Of a stretch of DNA of 7,970 nucleotides, positions 1 to 5,608 are shown piece by piece. The translations under genes were made by a program, and so were the position numbers. Source of the stretch: Actinomycetes bacterium (GTDB lineage: Bacteria; Actinomycetota; Aquicultoria; CAJVYJ01; JAUVQD01); NCBI GenBank assembly GCA_030598355.1, contig JAUVQD010000052.1:1-7970 (forward strand), given 5' to 3'. Position 1 is the first letter of the stretch; every line of letters starts with the position of its first letter. The notes beneath the pieces were generated by a model that was not told the origin of the DNA, did no database searches, and saw nothing but the letters and a program-made list of their open reading frames with translations.

Positions 1-2
1 CG

Positions 3-497
3 CTGGTTCTGTCTTCATCACTGACTAAGACAGCTAAAAAACTTGAGAAAGATACCCGGGCAGCGGTTTCGGAAATTAGCTCTGACACGGTGGCGCAGCC
101 ATCGCTTTCAGAAGAAATTGCGGATGACACAACCGAAACACCCTTGAACGCTGATTATGAAGTCTATGAAACCAGAGACCCTTTTAGACCGTCTAATTCG
201 ACCTCTACGCCGGCGCCGTCGACTACTAAAATAGTGCCTTTGTCTTCAGGCGATTCATCGACGAGTCCGACCGCTGAAGCGTCGGAAGAGCAAGTGCTCT
301 CCCTCAGCGGGATAAATAATGAAAATGGCACTCTTTTCGCAAGCGTTGAGTATGATTCATCACCATATACCGTACGATCCGGCGAAAGAGTCGGGGAATC
401 GTCTTTTCAAGTCACCGCTATTAGCGGGGACAGCGCTTCGTTTCTTTACGGTGACGACACCGTGACCCTCCAGGTTGGGGAAGACGTCACGAAATAA
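3..497 (+). CDS. PilP/GspC-like pilus assembly protein, C-terminal fragment
   Basis: The frame is open to the left edge, so the N-terminus is missing; a GTG at 90 is internal and has no ribosome-binding site. The visible 164 residues have three parts. A charged stretch (KLEKDTRAAVSEIS) comes first, as would follow a membrane anchor. A long Ser/Thr/Pro-rich linker follows, containing RDPFRP at bases 174-191. A C-terminal beta-rich module of about 65 residues starts at LSLSGI and runs through YTVRSGERVGESSFQVTAIS to LQVGED. RDPFxP followed by a small domain with a V-x-x-G-x-x-(V/I)-G pattern is characteristic of PilP/GspC periplasmic proteins of type IV pilus and type II secretion machines. I therefore infer an extracytoplasmic role in pilus assembly, probably the last gene of a pil cluster upstream. 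The sequence is too divergent and incomplete for certainty; it could be another linker-rich envelope protein. Confidence 0.55.
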   Translation: MVLSSSLTKTAKKLEKDTRAAVSEISSDTVAQPSLSEEIADDTTETPLNADYEVYETRDPFRPSNSTSTPAPSTTKIVPLSSGDSSTSPTAEASEEQVLSLSGINNENGTLFASVEYDSSPYTVRSGERVGESSFQVTAISGDSASFLYGDDTVTLQVGEDVTK

Positions 498-531
498 GAG
501 ACCGACCCTACCGCTAGCCAATAGCATCTGG

Positions 532-537
532 TATCTT
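532..537 (+). promoter_or_regulatory. Possible -10 box for a leaderless aroC transcript
   Basis: TATCTT fits the TAnnnT pattern and ends seven bases before the aroC ATG. Transcription would then begin at or next to the A of the start codon. This would explain why aroC lacks a ribosome-binding site. There is no recognisable -35 hexamer at the usual distance, and a six-base AT-rich match can arise by chance, so the call is weak. Confidence 0.25.
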
Positions 538-544
538 TAACAAC

Positions 545-1699
545 ATGTTAAGATTTCTGACGGCCGGTGAGTCGCACGGGCAGGGCTTAATAGCTGTTAT
601 AGAGGGCATTCCCGCCGGCCTATCCCTGGTAAGTGACGACATCAACAAAGATCTCGCTCGGCGACAGCTAGGCTTCGGTCGCGGCGGGAGAATGAAGATT
701 GAGCAAGACACAGCCCAAATATTCTCAGGGGTTCGTCACGGGTCGACAATTGGTTCCCCGATTTCACTCTTAATAAATAATCGTGACTGGCAAAACTGGT
801 CTTCCAAAATGGCGGTTGAACCATCAGAGCAAGAAACAGACGCGGCTCTCTCTCCCAGGCCCGGCCACGCCGACCTCTCAGGTGTACTTAAAACCGGACA
901 AAAAGATATTAGAAATGTGCTTGAGCGAGCCAGCGCCAGAGAGACAGCGGCCAGAGTGGCTTTGGGTGCTATCGCAAAGCGCTTATTGATGGAGATCGGG
1001 ATCTCCATCATCAGCCATGTCGTTCAAATTGGCTCAATTAAAACCGTGAATTCAGCCGTGCCCGGCCCAGGTGATTTGGGAATTATCGATGAGTCGCCGG
1101 TGCGCTGTTTTGATCAGAAGTCGTCCGGCTCGATGGTGGAAGAAATAAAACGCGCCGCGCAGGATCGAGACACCCTGGGCGGTCTTTTTGAAGTTCTAGC
1201 ATTTGGTTGCCCTCCGGGCTTAGGTGGCTACGATCAGTGGGATAATCGGCTGAATGCCAATCTATCTAGGGCAATTGCCAGTATACCCGCTATCAAGGGA
1301 GTCGAAATTGGAGATGGTTTTGATCTTGGCGGCCGACGAGGGTCAGTTGCTCATGATGAAATATTATTTGAAGAAGACCAAGGATATTCCCGCGCCACGA
1401 ATCGCGCCGGCGGCATCGAAGGCGGCATGTCAAACGGCGCCCCTATTCTGATACGAGCGGCGATGAAACCAATACCTACACTTGGCGCGGGCTTAAAAAC
1501 AGTTGATATTTTGACTAAAAAAGAGACAACTGCGTTGTCTGAGCGCGCAGATATCTGCGCTCTTCCGGCCGCCGCGGTAATTGGTGAGGCGATGGTTGCT
1601 CTTGAGCTGGCCAAAGCTGCTCTCGTGAAATTCGGGGGAGATAGTGTAGATGAGTTCACGAGGAACAAAACGGGATATGAAAAGCAGGTGTCGTTATGA
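545..1699 (+). CDS. aroC: Chorismate synthase
   Basis: Converts 5-enolpyruvylshikimate-3-phosphate to chorismate, the last common step to aromatic amino acids, folates and quinones; cytosolic and dependent on reduced FMN. The 384 residues match the usual family length. Family signatures are in order: GESHGQGL at residues 8-15 (His11), RPGHADL near 105-111 (His108), RASARETAARVA from residue 128, GCPPGLGGYDQWDNRLNA in the middle, and RADICALPAAAVIGEAM near the C-terminus. The start is fixed by homology, because GESHG normally lies about eight residues in, and by an in-frame TAG at 515-517. No Shine-Dalgarno sequence precedes this ATG, unlike every downstream gene of the aro-efp run; the TATCTT at 532-537 may be a -10 box of a leaderless message. 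The stop overlaps aroK as ATGA. Identification is secure. Confidence 0.97.
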   Translation: MLRFLTAGESHGQGLIAVIEGIPAGLSLVSDDINKDLARRQLGFGRGGRMKIEQDTAQIFSGVRHGSTIGSPISLLINNRDWQNWSSKMAVEPSEQETDAALSPRPGHADLSGVLKTGQKDIRNVLERASARETAARVALGAIAKRLLMEIGISIISHVVQIGSIKTVNSAVPGPGDLGIIDESPVRCFDQKSSGSMVEEIKRAAQDRDTLGGLFEVLAFGCPPGLGGYDQWDNRLNANLSRAIASIPAIKGVEIGDGFDLGGRRGSVAHDEILFEEDQGYSRATNRAGGIEGGMSNGAPILIRAAMKPIPTLGAGLKTVDILTKKETTALSERADICALPAAAVIGEAMVALELAKAALVKFGGDSVDEFTRNKTGYEKQVSL

Positions 1700-2208
1700 A
1701 AAGTGTCGCTATGATTGGTTTTATGGGCAGCGGGAAATCCACAGTCGGGTCTCTTTTAGCTAGAACCGCTCGACTCAGTTTTGTCGATCTTGACGACATC
1801 GCTATGGAGTTGGCTGAGGCCGATGTCGCCGATGTATTCGCTAATCAAGGTGAAGATGCTTGGCGCGACTGGGAACGCCAAGCATTGGAAGGAATGGCCG
1901 ATATTGGTGAGCCCATTATTTTGGCATGCGGCGGCGGGGTTATCATAAAACCAGAGAACAGAAGAAAACTTGAGGTTGAATTTTTGACAATCTATTTAAA
2001 AACATCTCAGGAGGTATTAGTCGAGCGCCTTCGTGATCAGCAAGACCGGCCCCTTCTCGATGTTCCCGACCCGGAGGCCGCGATAGCCAAGCTCTTTGAG
2101 GAACGGCGAGAATTATATGAAGCAACCGCTCATATTGTATTAACCACTGACAATAAGACTCCCAAAGAAATAGTTGACGAGATCCTCAAGAGCCTTAACG
2201 AGGGGTAG
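1696..2208 (+). CDS. aroK: Shikimate kinase
   Basis: Phosphorylates shikimate at the 3-hydroxyl using ATP; a cytosolic P-loop kinase of 170 residues, typical for the family. Visible elements are the Walker A loop GFMGSGKST (residues 8-16), the DLDD segment with Asp31 and Asp33, GEDAWRDWE with shikimate-binding Arg57 and Glu60, and the glycine triplet 79-81 in ACGGGVI. The lid motif DRPLL has Arg118, and RRELY contains Arg137 in the position of the C-terminal substrate-binding arginine. The ATG overlaps the aroC stop by four bases (ATGA), and AGGTG lies seven bases upstream inside aroC, so translation is probably coupled. All residues expected for activity are present. Confidence 0.96.
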   Translation: MKSVAMIGFMGSGKSTVGSLLARTARLSFVDLDDIAMELAEADVADVFANQGEDAWRDWERQALEGMADIGEPIILACGGGVIIKPENRRKLEVEFLTIYLKTSQEVLVERLRDQQDRPLLDVPDPEAAIAKLFEERRELYEATAHIVLTTDNKTPKEIVDEILKSLNEG

Positions 2209-2212
2209 AAGA

Positions 2213-3295
2213 TTGTCGACCAGCAAAGTCAAAGTAACCTTAAGCGACAGAAGTTATGACATTCTGATTGGCTCAGGTTTGATCGCTGATTCGGGTCGAT
2301 TGATCAGGGCAGCTCTTCCAGCGCTAAGCCGGCTAGTCGTAATTACTAACGACGAGATCAATAAATTGTATGGCCGGAATCTGAAAACATCTCTTAAAGA
2401 GGCTGGTTTTGATCTCTCAATTGTCACGGTTCCCGCCGGAGAACGGTACAAGAGTCTTACCTCCACAAATAAGCTCTATGGAAAACTACTCAATTTTGGC
2501 GCCGACAGGGAGACTGTGATCGTCGCTCTTGGCGGCGGAGTTATCGGCGATCTCGCTGGTTTTGTGGCGGCTACCTACATGAGGGGTATCCCGCTGGTTC
2601 AGATACCGACGACCCTTTTGGCTCAAGTAGACAGTAGCGTTGGCGGAAAAACGGCCGTCAATCACCGTTTGGCTAAAAATATTATCGGAGCTTTCTACCA
2701 GCCACAGCTAGTGATAATCGATCCTGAGACACTCAGAACTTTGTCGGCGCGTGAACTCAGGACTGGTTTGGGAGAAATTGTAAAATACGCTTTTATCAGC
2801 GGTGATCCGCTTTTCGAAAAAGTAAAAAGCGCCTTGCCTCTAACCGACAATATCAGTGATTTAGTTCCGATAATTATCGATTGCTGCCGTTTTAAGGCTG
2901 ACGTGGTCGGGGAGGATGAGCACGATTTAGGTAGACGCGCTATTCTCAATTATGGTCATACTATCGGACACGCGCTTGAAGCAGTGGCCGGTTATCGACA
3001 ATATAATCACGGTGAGGCAATTTCTGTTGGAATGATGGGAGCGGCTCTAGTGGCGAGAGCCAAAGGCTGGTTAAGAGAAGACGAGGTTCAGGACTTTAAA
3101 GCCCTGGCTGGCGCTGCCGGGCTACCATTAACCATGAAAAACATAGATCCCGATAAAGTTCTGGAACACTTAAAACATGACAAAAAAAGAACAAAAGGCA
3201 GTGATAATTTTGTTCTTCTAAAAGGGCTCGGAAGACCGGTGGTGTCGTCTGTAGACCCAAAGGTAATAAAAGAGACACTTCGCCGCTTGACGTAG
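2213..3295 (+). CDS. aroB: 3-dehydroquinate synthase (TTG start)
   Basis: Cyclises 3-deoxy-D-arabino-heptulosonate 7-phosphate to 3-dehydroquinate, using NAD+ and a divalent metal. The start is a TTG at 2213: GAGGGG at 2200-2205 sits seven bases upstream, and the resulting 360 residues equal the family's usual length. A TTG at 2174 in the same frame would add 13 residues inside aroK and has no such support. Visible motifs include VPAGERYKSL, the nucleotide-binding ALGGGVIGDLAGFVAA, the segment IPTTLLAQVDSSVGGKTAVN, and the three metal ligands: Glu188 in GLGEIVKYA, His249 in NYGHTIGHA and His266 in YNHGEA. The gene begins four bases after the aroK stop, so coupling is likely. Nothing appears to be missing. 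Confidence 0.96.
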   Translation: MSTSKVKVTLSDRSYDILIGSGLIADSGRLIRAALPALSRLVVITNDEINKLYGRNLKTSLKEAGFDLSIVTVPAGERYKSLTSTNKLYGKLLNFGADRETVIVALGGGVIGDLAGFVAATYMRGIPLVQIPTTLLAQVDSSVGGKTAVNHRLAKNIIGAFYQPQLVIIDPETLRTLSARELRTGLGEIVKYAFISGDPLFEKVKSALPLTDNISDLVPIIIDCCRFKADVVGEDEHDLGRRAILNYGHTIGHALEAVAGYRQYNHGEAISVGMMGAALVARAKGWLREDEVQDFKALAGAAGLPLTMKNIDPDKVLEHLKHDKKRTKGSDNFVLLKGLGRPVVSSVDPKVIKETLRRLT

Positions 3296-3319
3296 ACTAT
3301 TTTGGAGGGTTTTAAAATT

Positions 3320-3769
3320 ATGAAGATACTTGTAATCCATGGGCCAAATTTAAATCTTCTTGGTGAAAGAGAAGTAGAAGTTTATGGGCAAGTGACTCTG
3401 GAAGAGATAAACAGAGGTCTCGAAGAACGCGCGAAGAGCCTGGGTGTAGAAGTCGAGGCTTTTCAGTCAAATCATGAAGGAGAAATAATTGAAGCTATCC
3501 AAAATGCGCGACAAGGATATGACAGCCTCATTATCAATCCGGCCGCGTTCACCCATTACTCAATCGCGATCAGAGATGCTTTAGCGACTCTGTCTATTCC
3601 GATCATAGAAGTGCATCTGTCAAATATCTATTCTCGAGAACCATTCCGGCATAAGTCAGTCGTGGCCGGTGTCGCCACTGGTCAGATTAGCGGTTTTGGG
3701 CCTGATAGCTATTCACTGGCTCTTGACGCCGCTATTTTTGTGCGGCAAGCAAAGGAAAGAACCTCTTGA
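3320..3769 (+). CDS. aroQ: 3-dehydroquinate dehydratase, type II
   Basis: Dehydrates 3-dehydroquinate to 3-dehydroshikimate, the step after AroB; type II enzymes form small dodecameric proteins unrelated to type I AroD. The ATG at 3320 gives 149 residues, the family norm. It is preceded by GGAGGG at 3304-3309, about ten bases away. An in-frame TTG at 3302 overlaps that ribosome-binding site and is unlikely. Motifs seen are [10 protein letters not shown] with active-site Arg17, VEVYG with the essential Tyr22, [29 protein letters not shown], and EVHLSN with His99, then SREPFRHKS and a closing [12 protein letters not shown]. The stop overlaps the next gene as TTGA. Shikimate dehydrogenase (aroE) and EPSP synthase (aroA) are not in this window. 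Confidence 0.96.
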   Translation: MKILVIHGPNLNLLGEREVEVYGQVTLEEINRGLEERAKSLGVEVEAFQSNHEGEIIEAIQNARQGYDSLIINPAAFTHYSIAIRDALATLSIPIIEVHLSNIYSREPFRHKSVVAGVATGQISGFGPDSYSLALDAAIFVRQAKERTS

Positions 3770-4854
3770 ACCAGGAGTTAGATCGTTTCGAGAGTCTTTA
3801 TGCGTTATTTGACAAAAGTGTACCCGCCCTACTTGCTACCAATATTGCGAATATTCGATATTTATTGAATCGGCCCACATTGTTTGACCCCGATTTTGGC
3901 GGGTTCATGCTTATGAAAAAAGGTGTGGCGATTCTCTTTGTGGATTCAAGATATGTCGCCAAAGCGTCCGCCGCGAACTTGGGATGCGATATCCGTCAGC
4001 TTACGGGTTCGCCATGGGGTATTGCCGCCTCAGCAATGATTGAGTTTGAAATAAAACGTGTGGGTTTTGAAGCTAATAATCTCTCTGTCGCCCAGTGGGA
4101 AGCTTTAAAAGAAAAAACAAAAGCCGAACTGGTGCCGCTTAAAAGCTTTGTTGAGGAAGAGCGTTTGATCAAAGGTGAAAAAGAGATTGAAAACTTATCT
4201 AGAGCAGCCGCGATTAGCGACAATGTTTTTTCTGAGGTGCTAAAGGTTATTCAGCCTGGTCTGCGCGAAACAGATGTCGCGATGGAAATTGACTATCGTA
4301 TGAAAAAAGCCGGGGCCGATGGCTCAAGTTTTGACACGATTGTCGCCAGCGGTCCGCATTCCGCTTTCCCGCACGCGGGGGCGGAAGATCGTCTTCTTCA
4401 GCTCGGCGACTTCATCAAAATGGATTTCGGCGCTGTTTATAGCGGTTATCATGCTGATATGACGCGGACTATTGTTATGGGGCCGGCGAGCAAACGTCAA
4501 CGCCAAGTTTATGCTGGTGTTAAAGAGGCTCAACAGCTGGTTCTTGATAAACTGAAGGTCGGAATGACGGGTGCTGAAGCGGACGCGGTCGCAAGGGAAT
4601 ACTTCCTGGCTATTGGCATGGCCGACAAATTTAGTCATAATCTAGGACATGGTTTGGGTCTGGAGGTTCATGAGGGACCAAGCCTTGGACCTAAAAACAA
4701 AAAGCCGCTTGAGAAAAACATGGTTTTTACTGTTGAGCCGGGGCTATACTTTGAAGGTTTTGGCGGAGTTAGAATCGAAGATATGGTAGTCATGCGTGAA
4801 AATGGGGTTGAGGTTCTAACCAATAGTTCGAAAGAGCTCATAGAGATCGGCTAG
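3766..4854 (+). CDS. pepP: Xaa-Pro aminopeptidase family (M24B) metallopeptidase, TTG start
   Basis: A 362-residue cytosolic metallopeptidase of the M24B type, expected to remove the residue before proline from peptide N-termini or to split Xaa-Pro dipeptides; the substrate range cannot be read from sequence. Residues 1 to about 130 form the non-catalytic creatinase-like domain. The rest is the pita-bread catalytic domain with all five metal ligands: Asp220 in MDFGAVY, Asp231 in YHADMTRT, His295 in [10 protein letters not shown], Glu324 in TVEPGLY and Glu338 in VRIED. The TTG start overlaps the aroQ stop (TTGA), and AAGGA lies nine bases upstream. The position directly before efp is widespread in Actinomycetota and Bacillota. 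The symbol is approximate; relatives are also called pepQ, papA or yqhT. Confidence 0.88.
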   Translation: MNQELDRFESLYALFDKSVPALLATNIANIRYLLNRPTLFDPDFGGFMLMKKGVAILFVDSRYVAKASAANLGCDIRQLTGSPWGIAASAMIEFEIKRVGFEANNLSVAQWEALKEKTKAELVPLKSFVEEERLIKGEKEIENLSRAAAISDNVFSEVLKVIQPGLRETDVAMEIDYRMKKAGADGSSFDTIVASGPHSAFPHAGAEDRLLQLGDFIKMDFGAVYSGYHADMTRTIVMGPASKRQRQVYAGVKEAQQLVLDKLKVGMTGAEADAVAREYFLAIGMADKFSHNLGHGLGLEVHEGPSLGPKNKKPLEKNMVFTVEPGLYFEGFGGVRIEDMVVMRENGVEVLTNSSKELIEIG

Positions 4855-4866
4855 TAGGGAGATTGT

Positions 4867-5427
4867 ATGCAAATATCGACAAATCAATTCAAAACAGGCA
4901 TGGCGATTGAAATTGACGGTACGCTCTTTTTCATCGTCGATTTCCAGCACGTAAAGCCCGGCAAGGGCGGTGCTTTTGTCAGGACCAAGGTAAAGAACGT
5001 CAAAACAGGGGCGTCTTTAGATAAGACCTTTCGAGCGGGTGAAAAATTTGAGCTGGCCCATCTGGAGCACCGGACAATGCAATATCTGTATAAAGACGGG
5101 GAAAATTACGCTTTCATGGATAACAGCACATACGAGCAAATATCTCTACCGCCTGAATTAGTGAGCGAGGTCATGAAATATATAAAAGAAAACACTGATA
5201 TCGAGGTTCTGATGCACGAGGATCGGCCTATTGGGGTGGAGCCGCCTTTCTTTGTTGAGCTCGAGGTCGCAGAAACCGACCCCGGAGTTCGAGGCGATAC
5301 CGCAACTGGCGGTAGTAAGCAGGCAAAACTAGAAACCGGCGCGGTTGTTCAAGTTCCATTATTCATTAATGTCGGAGATCGTTTAAAAATAGATACTCGT
5401 TCAGATACTTATATGACCAGAGTCTAG
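4867..5427 (+). CDS. efp: Elongation factor P
   Basis: EF-P binds stalled ribosomes between the P and E sites and promotes peptide-bond formation at consecutive prolines. The 186 residues match the family: an N-terminal KOW-like domain to about residue 65, a central OB domain, and a C-terminal OB domain with the signature [19 protein letters not shown] followed by VPLFINVGD. The functional loop is VKPGKGGAF with Lys33 at the tip, the residue that is modified in some lineages and left bare in others. No modifying enzyme gene is visible here. AGGGAG at 4856-4861 precedes the ATG by five bases, and the gap after the peptidase gene is 12 bases, so the pair is probably one transcription unit with the aro genes. 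The segment [10 protein letters not shown] followed by RTMQYLY resembles actinobacterial EF-P. Confidence 0.97.
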   Translation: MQISTNQFKTGMAIEIDGTLFFIVDFQHVKPGKGGAFVRTKVKNVKTGASLDKTFRAGEKFELAHLEHRTMQYLYKDGENYAFMDNSTYEQISLPPELVSEVMKYIKENTDIEVLMHEDRPIGVEPPFFVELEVAETDPGVRGDTATGGSKQAKLETGAVVQVPLFINVGDRLKIDTRSDTYMTRV

Positions 5428-5476
5428 CAAAGCTTCCCGCTGCCATTTCTCTCTACCTTTTGTTTCGACTCTTCAG

Positions 5477-5482
5477 TATAAT
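5477..5482 (+). promoter_or_regulatory. Consensus -10 box upstream of the carboxyltransferase gene
   Basis: TATAAT is a perfect sigma-70-type -10 hexamer, located in the long gap about 130 bases before the carboxyltransferase ATG. No good -35 is present at 16-18 bases; the nearest TTG-containing run (from 5460) is too close, and there is no extended TG. Position and perfect match support a promoter for the carboxylase genes, perhaps activator-assisted, but this is inference. Confidence 0.4.
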
Positions 5483-5543
5483 GAGGTTAAGCCTCTTGGA
5501 TTATCGCGCCTGGCAAAACCGCGGTCCACACATTTTATTTGAG

Positions 5544-5561
5544 CTTGGTATATCTTGGTAT
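5544..5561 (+). repeat. Direct repeat of CTTGGTAT, 10-base period
   Basis: CTTGGTAT occurs at 5544-5551 and again at 5554-5561, so the two copies would lie on the same face of the DNA helix. It sits downstream of the possible promoter and just before the leader hairpin. It could be a regulator site or chance; I do not recognise it as the operator of a known biotin or fatty-acid regulator. Confidence 0.4.
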
Positions 5562-5581
5562 TTTTTAGGAGGCCTAAAAAA
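5561..5581 (+). promoter_or_regulatory. Perfect 9-bp hairpin that embeds an AGGAGG ribosome-binding site
   Basis: The left arm T6-AGG (5561-5569) is exactly complementary to CCT-A6 (5573-5581), with a three-base AGG loop (5570-5572). The AGG of the left arm plus the AGG of the loop make a consensus Shine-Dalgarno sequence at 5567-5572, nine bases before the ATG at 5582. In RNA, half of the ribosome-binding site would be paired. Most of the stem is A-U, so it could melt easily and act as a tunable or temperature-sensitive translation gate; that role is inferred. It is followed by A rather than T, so it is not an intrinsic terminator. Confidence 0.5.
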
Positions 5582-5608
5582 ATGGAAAGTAATGGATGTG
5601 ATCTTTAA
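5582..5608 (+). CDS. Eight-codon leader mini-ORF (MESNGCDL)
   Basis: ATG at 5582 opens eight codons and ends in TAA at 5606-5608; the next base begins the ATG of the carboxyltransferase. It has the best ribosome-binding site of the leader (AGGAGG, nine bases upstream), whereas the downstream ATG has only a weak GGATG. This suggests ribosomes load at the mini-ORF and restart on the adjacent ATG. The mini-ORF is in the same frame as the big gene, so a changed TAA would add nine residues to it. It may instead be a former N-terminus. The peptide has no recognisable function and no run of one amino acid typical of attenuation. Confidence 0.4.
   Translation: MESNGCDL

Larger units (their letters stand above)
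5428..5608 (+). other. Intergenic leader between efp and the carboxylase genes
   Basis: This 181-base gap is by far the longest in the window and probably separates two transcription units. It contains a TATAAT at 5477-5482, a direct repeat of CTTGGTAT with a 10-base period (5544-5561), a perfect 9-bp inverted repeat (5561-5581) enclosing an AGGAGG, and an 8-codon mini-ORF (5582-5608). A second, overlapping open frame of 43 codons runs from ATG 5481 to TGA 5612. No hairpin followed by a T-run is visible after efp, so I see no intrinsic terminator. Confidence 0.6.

Noticed and set aside
514..1668. Several open frames of 60-105 codons on the minus strand and in other frames across aroC
   Set aside because: They lie wholly inside a well-identified gene, have no ribosome-binding site or recognisable domain, and are shadows of its codon pattern.
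2174..2212. Earlier TTG start for aroB inside aroK
   Set aside because: It would add 13 residues without homology; TTG 2213 has GAGGGG seven bases upstream and gives the family length.
3302..3319. TTG start six codons upstream for aroQ
   Set aside because: It overlaps the GGAGGG that serves ATG 3320, and the family begins with the [14 protein letters not shown] strand.
3996..4638. Minus-strand open frames across the peptidase gene
   Set aside because: They are antisense to conserved metal-binding motifs, with no family resemblance.
5483..5495. GAGG...CCTC hairpin downstream of efp as a terminator
   Set aside because: The stem has only four strong pairs, with no T-run after it.
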